Made by a program: the position numbers and the translations under genes. From positions 1 through 64,000 of the forward strand of contig JAEEYO010000061.1 of the NCBI GenBank assembly GCA_016288205.1: a stretch of DNA of 64,000 nucleotides. The letters are read 5' to 3'. How positions within the stretch are numbered: the first letter of the stretch is position 1; every line of letters starts with the position of its first letter. Under the pieces are notes generated by a model. The model saw nothing but the letters and a program-made list of their open reading frames with translations. It was not told where the DNA came from and did no database searches. This document shows, piece after piece, positions 33,744 to 43,414 of this stretch. The stretch is from Treponema sp. Lineage in GTDB: Bacteria; Spirochaetota; Spirochaetia; Treponematales; Treponemataceae.

Positions 33744-34922
33744 CTAAATCCTGATAATCCTTGAGTTCGTGAGGATGCAGTTTCCGGTGTCGGTAATCAG
33801 GACGTCGTTCTCAAGACGGCATCCACCGGTCTCTGCGTCGTAAAGTCCGGGCTCAAGTGTGATTATGTTGCCGGGGAGAAACACCTTGTCCTCCGAAGTC
33901 CTTGTGCTTATGAAAGGTGCCTCGTGGATTTCAAGACCGGTTCCGTGTCCGAGTCCGTGGGGCATGGATTTTCCCGCTTCGGCAAAAACGGCATCCGCTT
34001 TGTTCACCGCATCCCGGATTTTTTTACCCGGAGCATAGAGCGGTCGGCACTCATCAGCGGCTCTCTGAACGAGGGACAGAATCTCCTCCTGAGCTTTCGT
34101 CAAGGGGCCACGAGCAAGCGTAATGGTGCAGTCGCTCGCATATCCCTCATAGCAGACCCCGTAGTCTAAAATGGAAAGTCCCTTGCTTCCCCAGTCTCCA
34201 CCGGTCCATCCCGGAAAAGCGTGGATCGCATAGCTTCTTGAAGGGCCAGCAGCAAGTGTGTCAAAACTGGTTCTCTCGCATCCCTGAATCCTGAGCTCCC
34301 TTTCAATGAAGAGAGCGACATCAGCTTCCGTAGTGAACTCACCGCTTCTCACTTTTTCTTCTATTATATCCGTCATTCTGGAAGTGATTGCGCAGGCTTT
34401 TCTCGTGCATGCAATTTCGTACTCATCTTTTTGCGCCCTGAAATCCACCACGGCGGAATGGACGGAATCCTCACGGCAAGAGACCTCAAGATTTTTGTTC
34501 TCTATGGCGTCGTTGTATTTTTTGAACTGAATGTGCGTGGTTGACGGAGGCAAATCTACGGTCGGAAAATCAAGATGGAAGCGCTTTAGAATTTCCTTTA
34601 CCGCAGTAATCGCATCACGGTTGAACGATGTGTATGGAATCATCTCGGAAGCGTGTGCCTTTTTCGCCGCAAGATTTTCGTCCCAGGGTGAAAGCACCGA
34701 TTTACCGTCCGCGGTAAGCACAAGAACAGCGTCGCTGGGATGGCCGGTGAGGTATCGGATCGAGCAGTCCCTTGAGTCCTCGCTGTCATGGAAAATGGCC
34801 GCGCCGATGGAATGTTCACGCATATAGGCAAAGACTTTCTCACGCCTCGCCTCATAAATGGATTTCAAATCCGCGTTATGAATCACATTGTCGAAATCTG
34901 CTCCGGTGTTCTCGTCAATCAT
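33744..34922 (-). CDS. M24-family metallopeptidase (Xaa-Pro aminopeptidase-like)
   Basis: 392 residues. A creatinase-like N-terminal domain (1-155) precedes the pita-bread catalytic domain. The five metal ligands are visible: ILDYGVCYEGYASDCTITLARG (two Asp), HGLGHGTGLEIHEAP (His), IITLEPGLY (Glu) and CRLENDVLI (Glu). Such enzymes remove N-terminal residues before proline in the cytoplasm. The stop of murJ overlaps its start by four bases, so murJ and this gene form a minus-strand operon. Confidence 0.9.
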   Translation of the reverse strand: MIDENTGADFDNVIHNADLKSIYEARREKVFAYMREHSIGAAIFHDSEDSRDCSIRYLTGHPSDAVLVLTADGKSVLSPWDENLAAKKAHASEMIPYTSFNRDAITAVKEILKRFHLDFPTVDLPPSTTHIQFKKYNDAIENKNLEVSCREDSVHSAVVDFRAQKDEYEIACTRKACAITSRMTDIIEEKVRSGEFTTEADVALFIERELRIQGCERTSFDTLAAGPSRSYAIHAFPGWTGGDWGSKGLSILDYGVCYEGYASDCTITLARGPLTKAQEEILSLVQRAADECRPLYAPGKKIRDAVNKADAVFAEAGKSMPHGLGHGTGLEIHEAPFISTRTSEDKVFLPGNIITLEPGLYDAETGGCRLENDVLITDTGNCILTNSRIIRI

Positions 34923-36565
34923 CTTGTCTTCCTCCCGATTTTTCTTATGATTTTCTCGCTTATATTTTTTACCAGCGGATCCCGGGTCACAATCATCAGG
35001 GAAACTCCGACCGTGCCGAAAAGTATGGCCGTAATTGCGATGGGGAATCCCTGTGAGATGAGCCTGCCGTGTCCGCCGAAGATTCTGAGTATGTTGTTTT
35101 TAAGGAGCAGGACCGGAACCGATGCTATGACGGAAAACACAATCATGCGGAAAGTGTAGAGTGTTGTGTTACCGATTATGCTTCTTACGGCGACGTTCTG
35201 ATTTTTCCTCAGGAAGATGAAAAGCATGAGCATGTTTGCCCCGGATGCGATTGTGAGCGCGAGTGCGATTCCCGGACCTCCCATGAACTTTGAGAGTATG
35301 ATTGCAAGCAGCATGTTCACGGCGAAATTAATCAGTCCTGCGATCGTGGGGCTGAGTGTGTCCTGCTGCGCGTAGAATGCCGGAGCGACTATGCGGTTCA
35401 ATGCGATGAAGTAGAGACCCACGATGTGACAGCGGAAAACCTGCACGGTCATCTCTATGGAATTTTCATCGAAGCGTCCTGTCTGGAAAAGAAGCGCGAT
35501 TAGGCTCCTGTCCATGCAGAGTGAGTAGAACGTGACCGGAATTGCGATGAAAGCCATGATGCGGATGGACTGGATGAGCATCTGGTTGAATTTGTCCCAC
35601 GCTTGTTTTTTCGCGAATCCCGTGAGGTCAGGGAGAATCACCGTTCCGATTGTCACCGCACAGATTCCCAGAATCAGTTCCTGGAGACGCAGTGAGTAGG
35701 AGAGACTTGAGTAGATTCCTTCCCCGGTGCGTGTCGCGAGTGCCGAGGAAACGATGTCGTTGAGCTGATACGCCGCCATGCCAAGGATTGTGGGGCCGAT
35801 CAGAGAAAGGACTTTCCTTGTGCCGGGGTTCGAGAAGGATTTTCTGAGCGACGTGAGCCTGAGCGACCATTTGTTCTTAAGGACGAAGGGAACCTGGAAC
35901 AGAGCCTGCACGCTTCCGCCGATGATTACGCCGGTTGCCATTGCCCTTGCCGGATTTTTCATGTGCGGGGCGAAAATGTAGGTCGCCGCAATCACTATGG
36001 CATTGAAAAGGATGGGCGTGAATCCCGAGGGTGAGAAAATCTTCATGCCGTTGAGTATGCCCTGCAGGAATGCCGCGATCGAGATGACTACCAGATAGGG
36101 GAACATGATTCTTGTCAGGACCGTGGCCTCAAGCATGGAGTCAACGTCGGCTTTTTTATAGTAGATTTTCAGAATCAGCGGAGTGAGGATGATTCCGACC
36201 GTTACGAACAGGACCGTCGCGAATGTGACTAGGGTAAAGGTCGCGCTTACGAAATCCTGAGCTTTTTTTTTGCCGTCCTGAGTCTTTATGTCCTCAAGAT
36301 ATCCCTTGAAGGTGGGGATGAATGCCACCGAGATTGAATTTTCCGCAAAAAGACGACGGAAAAGGTTGGGAATCTGGAATGCGACACCGAATGCGTCCGA
36401 GAGAGCCGTGGTTCCCAGAAATTTGGCTTGCGTCATCTGCCTGAGGAGTCCCAGAATCCGCGAAAAAAGCGTGAGGACGGAGAGCGAGAGTCCTTTTTTT
36501 ACGAGGGATGACTTTTTCTTGGGCTTGTCGATCGGTTTTTCAATCTGATTGCTGTTTTCTTCCAT
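34919..36565 (-). CDS. murJ: Lipid II flippase MurJ
   Basis: 548 residues with about fourteen membrane helices. The MurJ/MviN pattern is clear: LVKKGLSLSVLTLFSRILGLLRQM, then FLGTTALSDAFGVAFQIPNLFRRLFAENSISVAFIPTF near residue 75, including the conserved Arg residues and ENSIS. A basic N-terminal tail (KPIDKPKKKSS) lies in the cytoplasm. MurJ moves lipid II to the outer face of the inner membrane for peptidoglycan synthesis. The gene ends in a four-base overlap with the peptidase gene. Confidence 0.95.
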   Translation of the reverse strand: MEENSNQIEKPIDKPKKKSSLVKKGLSLSVLTLFSRILGLLRQMTQAKFLGTTALSDAFGVAFQIPNLFRRLFAENSISVAFIPTFKGYLEDIKTQDGKKKAQDFVSATFTLVTFATVLFVTVGIILTPLILKIYYKKADVDSMLEATVLTRIMFPYLVVISIAAFLQGILNGMKIFSPSGFTPILFNAIVIAATYIFAPHMKNPARAMATGVIIGGSVQALFQVPFVLKNKWSLRLTSLRKSFSNPGTRKVLSLIGPTILGMAAYQLNDIVSSALATRTGEGIYSSLSYSLRLQELILGICAVTIGTVILPDLTGFAKKQAWDKFNQMLIQSIRIMAFIAIPVTFYSLCMDRSLIALLFQTGRFDENSIEMTVQVFRCHIVGLYFIALNRIVAPAFYAQQDTLSPTIAGLINFAVNMLLAIILSKFMGGPGIALALTIASGANMLMLFIFLRKNQNVAVRSIIGNTTLYTFRMIVFSVIASVPVLLLKNNILRIFGGHGRLISQGFPIAITAILFGTVGVSLMIVTRDPLVKNISEKIIRKIGRKTR

Positions 36566-36608
36566 AATATAATTCTTTCCTTAATTCAGTTAATATAGAA
36601 TAAAATAG

Positions 36609-36637
36609 TTGCGAAATTAAATCAATCGGTATATAAT
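36609..36637 (+). promoter_or_regulatory. Promoter of the cyclase/coiled-coil operon
   Basis: TTGCGA (36609-36614), 17 bases, TATAAT (36632-36637), 40 bases before the cyclase start and divergent from murJ. Confidence 0.7.
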
Positions 36638-36676
36638 ATTTTTATCCGTATAAATTTGCAGAATGGGGTGATTTGG

Positions 36677-38497
36677 ATGTCCGCGTCCGTAGAGAAAAAT
36701 TTTTTGGGATTTCAAAAGTCTGGAAAAACGACGATTGTTCCTATTTCAATCAAGATTCTTACTGTTTTTGTCCTTCTCATATTGATTTCCTGTCTTACAA
36801 CGAATTTCATCACACTGGTATTTACCCAGCGGCAGACAATCTCCCTTACGAACGAGCTTCTGGTCTATCAGCTTTCAGACCTTTACTCCAACGCGTCGAA
36901 CCAGTTCCAAATCAGCATGTACTCACAGAACGAGGAGGATTCCCTGAACAGCGTGAAGAACGCCGCCAAGAGGGATTTTTCCAAGCCACACTCCATTGCA
37001 ATCGGGCTTAAAAGCGACGGGGACATGCTTTTTATAGTGCAGCAGGACAAGGTGGATCCCTGGGATGCGTTTACCGACACCGAGGCTCTTGGAAAACTGA
37101 ACGAGTCTTACAAAAATGCCGTTGCGGAGGGAAATCCTGAGCGTGTGGAGGGCTCTATAATCTTCAAATCCCCGGCCGGTGAGGAATACATGGGGGTGTA
37201 CAAGTACCATGAGGACTGGAACTGCTTCCTTATCCGCGCGGAGATGAGGTCCGACACGAGGGGCGAGCTGTACCGGATTTATCTGAAAATCATCGGAATC
37301 ATTTTGATTCTGACGATTGGATTTGTTTTCGTGGGTATTTCCGTGCTCAAGCTTCTTTTCAGCAGCATCAGGACCTTTACCAATGATGTTTACGAGCTTC
37401 ACAAAAATCAGCAGCTTGAGAAACTGGGCGACTCAACTCAGGTCACTGCCCCGATCGACATAAGCGGTGCCTCAAACGACGACATCACCTATCTTGCGGC
37501 GAACTTCAACAGCCTTTACATGAATACGGCGAACCTCCGCAATATCTTCCAGAAATTCGTGTCCAAGAATGTTGTGGACCAGGCTTACAACGACAGGCGA
37601 GTGGAGCTCAAGGGAGAGCAGAGACAACTCACGATTCTTTTTACCGACATAAAGAATTTCACCAACCGCACTGAGGTTTTGGGAAATGAGATCATCCGTT
37701 TGCTCAACATCCACTACAATTCCATAATCGGAATCATTCAGCCGGACGAGGACAGGGGCGAGAACAGATCCAAGGCATTTATCGGCTCTCTGATCGGAGA
37801 CGCGGTTCTGGGTGTTTTCGGAATCAACGGAAGCAAGGACGATGTGGATCCCCAGAAGTCGGTTGACGCTGTTTCATGCGCATGGAAGATGACCCGAAAG
37901 ACAAAGCTTTTCCGCCAGAAGATGGACGAGCGAAAAAAGGAGCTTGAGAACATAGGTCGCTTTAACGCGCAGGCAAGGCAGGTTTATGAGGCGGTCAAGA
38001 TAGACATTGGCGTGGGAATTGACGGCGGAGAGGTGTTCTACGGAAACATCGGATCCAACCGCTACATGGCGAACACGGTAATCGGAGACAACGTTAACTC
38101 GGCATCCCGCATTGAGGGACTCACGAGGTTCTACAAGGTTCCGATTCTGGTCAGCTCCTATGTGCGCGACGAAGTGATGAAGGTTCCGGCAGCGGCGGAG
38201 AGATACAAATTTTATGAGGTAGACACCGTGCAGGTTAAGGGAAAGCAGGTTGGAAAGAAGATTTATTTCCCGCTTGACACCATGCAGGAAGACGAGGATT
38301 ATGCGAGGGAGTTCACCGAGGAAAAATTCGAGATTTTCGAGGAAGGTCTCAAGGCATATTACGACGGTGACTGGAAGACTGCCCGCAGCAAATGGAAAAA
38401 ATGCGACATGACGGTAGCCCAGGTTTTCCTTGACCGCATTGGACTGAAGAACGCACCGGCCGGATGGAGTGGAATATGGATAATGTCAACGAAATAG
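36677..38497 (+). CDS. Membrane-bound class III adenylate/guanylate cyclase
   Basis: 606 residues from the ATG at 36677, with GGGGTGA about 6 bases upstream. Two membrane helices (about 24-48 and 202-225) enclose a periplasmic sensor region. A HAMP-like segment and linker follow. The catalytic domain (about 305-520) has LTILFTDIKNFTNRTE with the first metal Asp, FIGSLIGDAVLGVFG with the second, and VIGDNVNSASRIEGL with the transition-state Asn and Arg. Specificity for ATP or GTP is not certain. A tail of about 75 residues (EKFEIFEEGLKAYYDGDWKTARSKWKKC) looks like a TPR. It overlaps the following coiled-coil gene by 22 bases, implying coupled production. Confidence 0.92.
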   Translation: MSASVEKNFLGFQKSGKTTIVPISIKILTVFVLLILISCLTTNFITLVFTQRQTISLTNELLVYQLSDLYSNASNQFQISMYSQNEEDSLNSVKNAAKRDFSKPHSIAIGLKSDGDMLFIVQQDKVDPWDAFTDTEALGKLNESYKNAVAEGNPERVEGSIIFKSPAGEEYMGVYKYHEDWNCFLIRAEMRSDTRGELYRIYLKIIGIILILTIGFVFVGISVLKLLFSSIRTFTNDVYELHKNQQLEKLGDSTQVTAPIDISGASNDDITYLAANFNSLYMNTANLRNIFQKFVSKNVVDQAYNDRRVELKGEQRQLTILFTDIKNFTNRTEVLGNEIIRLLNIHYNSIIGIIQPDEDRGENRSKAFIGSLIGDAVLGVFGINGSKDDVDPQKSVDAVSCAWKMTRKTKLFRQKMDERKKELENIGRFNAQARQVYEAVKIDIGVGIDGGEVFYGNIGSNRYMANTVIGDNVNSASRIEGLTRFYKVPILVSSYVRDEVMKVPAAAERYKFYEVDTVQVKGKQVGKKIYFPLDTMQEDEDYAREFTEEKFEIFEEGLKAYYDGDWKTARSKWKKCDMTVAQVFLDRIGLKNAPAGWSGIWIMSTK

Positions 38498-40557
38498 ATT
38501 TGTTTCAAAAAAATGAGCCGTCCCTGGGTTTTGAGCCGAGAAGAAGGGATGTGTCCAGCAGCATTCAGGATTTTCTTGAGCTTGAGTCACGGAATCTTCC
38601 GACCGAGGTTTCCGGGGCTGATTATGATTTGGAGCGCGCCTATGATGCGACCGTGCGGAACCGATGGAAAAATTTCCTCCCCGTGTTTCTTTGGATGCTC
38701 GCGTCCTTTGTGTTCGTCCTTCTGATTTCAGTGACCATAGTTACAATCGTCAACAAGCAGAACTCAAACATCCCCGTGGAAGTCCAGCATTTTGACTCAC
38801 TGAATCTGCGCAATCTTTTGGATTTGGTCGGTAAGACTCAGGCACAGATTGACGAGGAGTCGGCGAAGAAAAACAATCTGGAGCTGGAGAGACAGAACAT
38901 TGTGGATCTTGCGGAGGCGGAGAAAAAATCTGCGCTGGAGACCCTGGATTCCATGAACATCAGCAAGTCGGAGAAAACAAGCCGAAGAGCGGAGATTGAT
39001 GAGAAATATAATGAGCGCATGTCCGAGGTGAAGGAAATAGACGGTGAGATTGCGAAGTCCGAAAAGCAGATTCAGTTCCTGCAGAGACAGCTCGCCGAGT
39101 ATGACACCGTAAAAGTTGAGCAGGCAAGAAAACAGCAGGCTCTTTTGGACAGCGAAAAACAGCTCCGTCAGATTGAGAAAAAGCAGCTCACCGATGACTA
39201 CGAGGGAAAGCTTTCATCCCTGCGCACCGAGATGGAGGAGATGCAGGAAGCTGATTTGAAGAGGCAGGAGGAAGCTGTCAATTATGTGATCAATCAGTAC
39301 GACCCGACCTTCGCGACCGATTTCCGCCTTAAGGATTTGCTTTCAAAATATGCGAACCGTGCGGTAATCTACACGGGCTCTACCTCCGCTCTTTCTTTGG
39401 ACGCGTCCGAGAGATTCCAGGATGCATTGAAAAATCAGAAGTCTTACTACAGCGACATGGATTCGCTTCTGCAGCGTTTCAGCAGGATTCCACAGAAAAA
39501 TGCGATTCCCAAACTTGCCTCATCCATGCAGAGAATGGCGAATTCTGCGGGAAACGAATTTGCGGAGGCTGCGGTTGCCGAGGTAAACGGACTTCTGAGC
39601 CAAAAAGCCGAGCTTGAAAACAGCGTTACGACTCTGACCGAAGAAAAGGATGCCGCCGTGAGTGAAAGGGACAGTCTTGCGGGTGAGCGTGATTCCCTTA
39701 TTTCCGAGCGGGATGAAATCATCAAAAACCGTGATGAGCTGAAGGCCGCGAATGACGAGCTTTCCCTGTTCAAGGCGAATGTCGCGGAGGAGACCGGCAA
39801 AATCAGTGCGGAGCTTGCGTCGGTTTCTGCGGAAAAAGAGGCTCTTTTGGCGGAGAAAAATTCCCTCGTGGCAGAGCGTGACTCCCTCATTTCTGAACGC
39901 AACTCATGGGGCGGCAATGAAGAGATTGTTGCGGCAAGGGACAAGGCCGTTGCAGATTTGAGCACGGTGACCCAGGAGAAGGACAGGCTTGCGAGCGAGA
40001 ATGAAAAACTTGCGAAAGAAAAAAACGAGCTGAATGAAAAATATAAGAAACTTCTTAGCGAAAGGGAGTCCTCTTCACAGTCATCCCAGAGCTCACAGAC
40101 TTCCTCATCCCAATCTGCGTCCTCAAGTTCTGCGAGCGACAAGGAAGTGGCGGCTTTGGAAAAGGAAAACAGGAGCCTGAAATCCACGAACGAAAGTCTT
40201 TCGGCAAAAAACGGACAGTATTCTGCTTTGCTCCAGTCACTCTGCACGAAGAACGGAACCCTGACGCACGGATTTGTCGTTACGGTGAAAAACAACAAGC
40301 GAGTTCAAATCTACGTGGAAAATTCTGCTTTCAAAAAATATGCCCCCATCGCAACCTCGGGAGAACTTGTGCCGATTGCCATATTGCATGACGGAAAAAT
40401 CATCGCGTATGGAAAGCTTGCCGTTGACGGGGAAACCACCTACATGATAAAAGGCGGTGAGTCGGATCAGGCGGCGGTTGCGGCTGTGGTAAAATTCGAT
40501 GGAACTAATGCCTACAACCAGATTTCCGCCGGTGATGAGATCCGGATAATGAAATAG
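38476..40557 (+). CDS. Coiled-coil inner-membrane protein coupled to the cyclase
   Basis: 693 residues from the ATG at 38476, which has GGAG six bases upstream; an ATG four codons earlier lacks one. A cytoplasmic segment (1-70), one membrane helix (about 72-96, FLPVFLWMLASFVFVLLISV), and then long coiled coils (about 115-270 and 385-535) in the periplasm. Heptad-rich Glu/Lys repeats include SLISERDEIIKNRDELKAAND. A Ser/Gln linker lies near 540-560. A globular end (about 605-693) contains VTVKNNKRVQIYVE and GELVPIAILHDGKIIAYG. No known family. The overlap with the cyclase suggests a structural or sensory partner of it. Confidence 0.8.
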   Translation: MDNVNEIDLFQKNEPSLGFEPRRRDVSSSIQDFLELESRNLPTEVSGADYDLERAYDATVRNRWKNFLPVFLWMLASFVFVLLISVTIVTIVNKQNSNIPVEVQHFDSLNLRNLLDLVGKTQAQIDEESAKKNNLELERQNIVDLAEAEKKSALETLDSMNISKSEKTSRRAEIDEKYNERMSEVKEIDGEIAKSEKQIQFLQRQLAEYDTVKVEQARKQQALLDSEKQLRQIEKKQLTDDYEGKLSSLRTEMEEMQEADLKRQEEAVNYVINQYDPTFATDFRLKDLLSKYANRAVIYTGSTSALSLDASERFQDALKNQKSYYSDMDSLLQRFSRIPQKNAIPKLASSMQRMANSAGNEFAEAAVAEVNGLLSQKAELENSVTTLTEEKDAAVSERDSLAGERDSLISERDEIIKNRDELKAANDELSLFKANVAEETGKISAELASVSAEKEALLAEKNSLVAERDSLISERNSWGGNEEIVAARDKAVADLSTVTQEKDRLASENEKLAKEKNELNEKYKKLLSERESSSQSSQSSQTSSSQSASSSSASDKEVAALEKENRSLKSTNESLSAKNGQYSALLQSLCTKNGTLTHGFVVTVKNNKRVQIYVENSAFKKYAPIATSGELVPIAILHDGKIIAYGKLAVDGETTYMIKGGESDQAAVAAVVKFDGTNAYNQISAGDEIRIMK

Positions 40558-40572
40558 TGGGGAAGGTTCTGA

Positions 40573-42000
40573 TTAATCTCCCTGCTCCACGAAAATGAAT
40601 CCGCGGTAGGGACTCTTGACTGAGTACCAGCGTCCGTATGCTTCGTCAATCGTGCTGTAGATGTCGGTGTATCCGTCTACAGAGATGGAGTACTCTTCGT
40701 CATCGTCCGGCATGGTCGCGTCGTTGTATTTTGTGCCGAGGACTGAATACGCTGGATCCGGCGCTTCGTAGATGCGTACCTCGGGATCATTCTGTGCCGG
40801 GTATCGGATTGCCCTCTGCTCGTTTTCCGGGAAATTGCTGTAGGAGCCTCTGATTCCGGGAAGCGGATCCATGTAGGTTCCGAAAATCTCCGCCTCAAGA
40901 GGATATGTGATGCGGTACATCTTTGCAGTTCTTCCTTCCTGCTGCACGCTCGTCTTTGAGACAGATTCCGCATAAACAATCCTTCCGCCCCTGAGACCGT
41001 TTTCTGAACGCGGGAAATCGGAGGAGAGTCTGAACCAGTTTTCATCCTCAAGCTGCTCGTAAACAATCTCGCTCGATGCGTTGAGCCTGTTGAAGGTTCC
41101 TGTCTGCAGAAGAAGATTGTAGCCCGGAAGCCAGAATGTCTCGCCGTTTCTCTTTGCCTCAAACCAGAACGATGATTTTCCGTCGTAGTCAACCTTGTCG
41201 GGGGTTCTGCTGATAATCTGAACCTGCGCTCTCTGGGGAAGCCTTTCCTCGGTTGTCTTGTATGATCCGGGCTCCACGAATTCCTCAGTGTTGTATCTGA
41301 TGAGGGCTATGTTCGCGGCTTTCTGCTCCTGTGCCGTCGGGAAAATGAACATCTGTGTTCCCGCCATTCCGATTTTCTTTCCCTCGCTGAATTCAAACGC
41401 ACCAAGCTCGGTGTTGACCCTGAGAGTCGGAAGATTTTTCGGAATGATTACGAACTGACTTATCTCGTTGGACTCAGCATCCGCAATCACGAAAAGATCG
41501 GGGCTTTCTTCGTTGCCGGGAATCCTGCGTCCCTTTACGGAGCCGAGAGTCAGAATTGTGTCGTATGTTTTGTTGTGCTTGTTCTTGTCCGCGGAAATGA
41601 AGAGTGCCTTCTCGTCTTTCTTCAAAAGATCAACCCACGGAATGTCGCCCGCATCCTCGGAAAGAGAGAGTCCTTCGCCAATGCTCTCCATGTCAAATCT
41701 CTGGATGTGGCGGTAAGTCTCAATGTTGATTTCCTGTGGTTTCTCGTAGACTCCGTTCTCCGCCTCCGAATTGTCAATCGGTCCCTCGTCCGCCCAAGGA
41801 TTCAAAAGCTCCTCCCAAGAAAGCTCCTCGTCCTCAAGACTGTCATCAACCACATTCGCGGTCTCCTGATTTGTGTCTCCGACCATCATTATGGAGGATT
41901 CAATCGGGGTTCCTACAAATTCCACCTTCTGCTTTTTGCATGACCCAAGAGATGTCGCAATCATTGCAAGTGCGGCAACAAAAATAACGCTTTTCTTCAT
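40573..42000 (-). CDS. Exported lipoprotein, unknown function
   Basis: 475 residues from the ATG at 42000. The signal peptide MKKSVIFVAALAMIATSLGSC ends in the lipobox LGSC with Cys21, so the protein is lipid anchored. An in-frame ATG 15 codons upstream would bury the signal peptide and lies in the promoter. The mature part has an acidic linker (DDSLEDEELSWEELL) and several beta-rich blocks. Near residues 380-475 SYSVLGT-like and 'AYGRWYSVKSPYRGFIFVEQ' segments resemble SH3-type repeats that bind cell-wall material. A -10 box lies six bases before the ATG, with no ribosome site. Confidence 0.8.
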   Translation of the reverse strand: MKKSVIFVAALAMIATSLGSCKKQKVEFVGTPIESSIMMVGDTNQETANVVDDSLEDEELSWEELLNPWADEGPIDNSEAENGVYEKPQEINIETYRHIQRFDMESIGEGLSLSEDAGDIPWVDLLKKDEKALFISADKNKHNKTYDTILTLGSVKGRRIPGNEESPDLFVIADAESNEISQFVIIPKNLPTLRVNTELGAFEFSEGKKIGMAGTQMFIFPTAQEQKAANIALIRYNTEEFVEPGSYKTTEERLPQRAQVQIISRTPDKVDYDGKSSFWFEAKRNGETFWLPGYNLLLQTGTFNRLNASSEIVYEQLEDENWFRLSSDFPRSENGLRGGRIVYAESVSKTSVQQEGRTAKMYRITYPLEAEIFGTYMDPLPGIRGSYSNFPENEQRAIRYPAQNDPEVRIYEAPDPAYSVLGTKYNDATMPDDDEEYSISVDGYTDIYSTIDEAYGRWYSVKSPYRGFIFVEQGD

Positions 42001-42006
42001 GCCGCT

Positions 42007-42035
42007 ATTATACGAGTTTTTTTTGATTGATTCAA
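42007..42035 (-). promoter_or_regulatory. Promoter of the lipoprotein gene
   Basis: On the minus strand TTGAAT (42035-42030), 17 bases, TATAAT (42012-42007). AGCGGC separates it from the ATG: six bases, so the transcript should begin at or next to the start codon. Confidence 0.75.
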
Positions 42036-42139
42036 TACCCGCCATTTCGATGGAATTGTTTTCGCTTTTCTATAGATTTTTTTCAAAAAAAGTATTATAT
42101 TATAGAAGAAAATTTTATAGTTCAAGATGAGGTTTTAAA

Positions 42140-43402
42140 ATGGCGAATAAAACAACTCCCATTACATTGTTGTGCGGTTATCTTGGAGCCGGAAAAACGA
42201 CTCTGCTGAATCAGGTGCTTACCAACCAGAAAGGTTACAAGGTCGCGGTCATTGTGAACGACATCGGCGAGGTGAACGTGGATGCCAAGCTGATTGCCGA
42301 CGGTGCGAAAATTACCGACACATCCAGCATTGTGCCTCTGACCAACGGATGCATCTGCTGCACGCTCAAGACGGAGATGGCGCAGAACATTGAGAATCTG
42401 ATTAAGTCAAAGAAATTCGATTATATTATGATTGAGGCCTCTGGTGTCTGTGAGCCCATGCCGATTGCCCAGGAGCTGGAGCTTGTTAAGAACGGACATC
42501 TGGACAATGTGGTGGGTGTGGTTGATGCCGCTCGCCTTGTGGATGAATTTGCCGGTGGAGACGCATTGCTCAAGGAGGACCGCGGGGAGGAGGATATTGA
42601 GTCCCTTTTGGTCCAGCAGATTGAGTTCTGCTCCACGCTCGTAATCAACAAAAAGGATTTGGTCACGGAGGAGCAGTTCAAGAAGGTGCGCAAGGTGATT
42701 GAGGTCCTGCACCCCGGAGTGAAGCTGATTGAGACGGATCACGGCAAGGTTGATGTTGGAGAGATTCTCGCGACCGGCAGCTTTGACTTTGAGTCAGTCT
42801 ATGCGAGCGCGGGATGGTGCAAGAAACTCGCTGAGGATGAGACCGAGGAAGATGACGACGATGATGATGAGCATGGACACCATGATCACGAACATCACCA
42901 TGAACACGAACACGAGCATGAGCACCACCATGACGACGACGATGATGAACATGAGCACCACCACGGACACGAGCATGAGCATCATGAGCATGAGCATCAC
43001 CACCATGAGCACAGGCACGAGGGTGAGTCCGAGGATGAGTACGGAATAGGAACCTTCATTTATTACAGGAGAAAGCCGTTCGACCGTGAGAAGCTGGATA
43101 ACTTCGCCGACAAGTGGCCCAGGAACATCATCCGCTGCAAGGGACTCATGTGGTTTGCCGATGAGCCTGACATGGCATGGGTGTTCGAAACTTCTGGACG
43201 GCAGATTCAGGCGGGATACAGCGGTCAGTGGATTGCAGCCGCTCCCAAGGCAGAGAGGGAAAGAATCCTCCGCGAGAATCCGAAGATGAAGGACGAATGG
43301 GATGATAAAGTCGGCGACCGCATGATTAAACTCTGCGTAATCGGACAGAAGCTTGACAAAAAGGCTATCTCTGCGGCTCTTGACGCATGTCTTGCGGACT
43401 GA
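42140..43402 (+). CDS. CobW/G3E-family GTPase with His-rich metal-binding region
   Basis: 420 residues. The GTPase domain has Walker A GYLGAGKTTLLNQVL, the metal-site motif GCICCTLK (CxCC), MIEASGVCEP (G3 region) and NKKDLV (G4). Between it and the CobW C-terminal domain (about 310-415) is a run of about fifty residues made almost only of His, Glu and Asp (near 238-297). G3E GTPases load or guard zinc, cobalt or nickel for enzymes. The His-rich arm should store or capture Zn(II) or a similar ion. GATGAGG lies before the ATG. An M20 peptidase, a metal enzyme, follows 12 bases downstream and could be a client. Confidence 0.9.
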   Translation: MANKTTPITLLCGYLGAGKTTLLNQVLTNQKGYKVAVIVNDIGEVNVDAKLIADGAKITDTSSIVPLTNGCICCTLKTEMAQNIENLIKSKKFDYIMIEASGVCEPMPIAQELELVKNGHLDNVVGVVDAARLVDEFAGGDALLKEDRGEEDIESLLVQQIEFCSTLVINKKDLVTEEQFKKVRKVIEVLHPGVKLIETDHGKVDVGEILATGSFDFESVYASAGWCKKLAEDETEEDDDDDDEHGHHDHEHHHEHEHEHEHHHDDDDDEHEHHHGHEHEHHEHEHHHHEHRHEGESEDEYGIGTFIYYRRKPFDREKLDNFADKWPRNIIRCKGLMWFADEPDMAWVFETSGRQIQAGYSGQWIAAAPKAERERILRENPKMKDEWDDKVGDRMIKLCVIGQKLDKKAISAALDACLAD

Positions 43403-43414
43403 ACGGTGGAAGCG

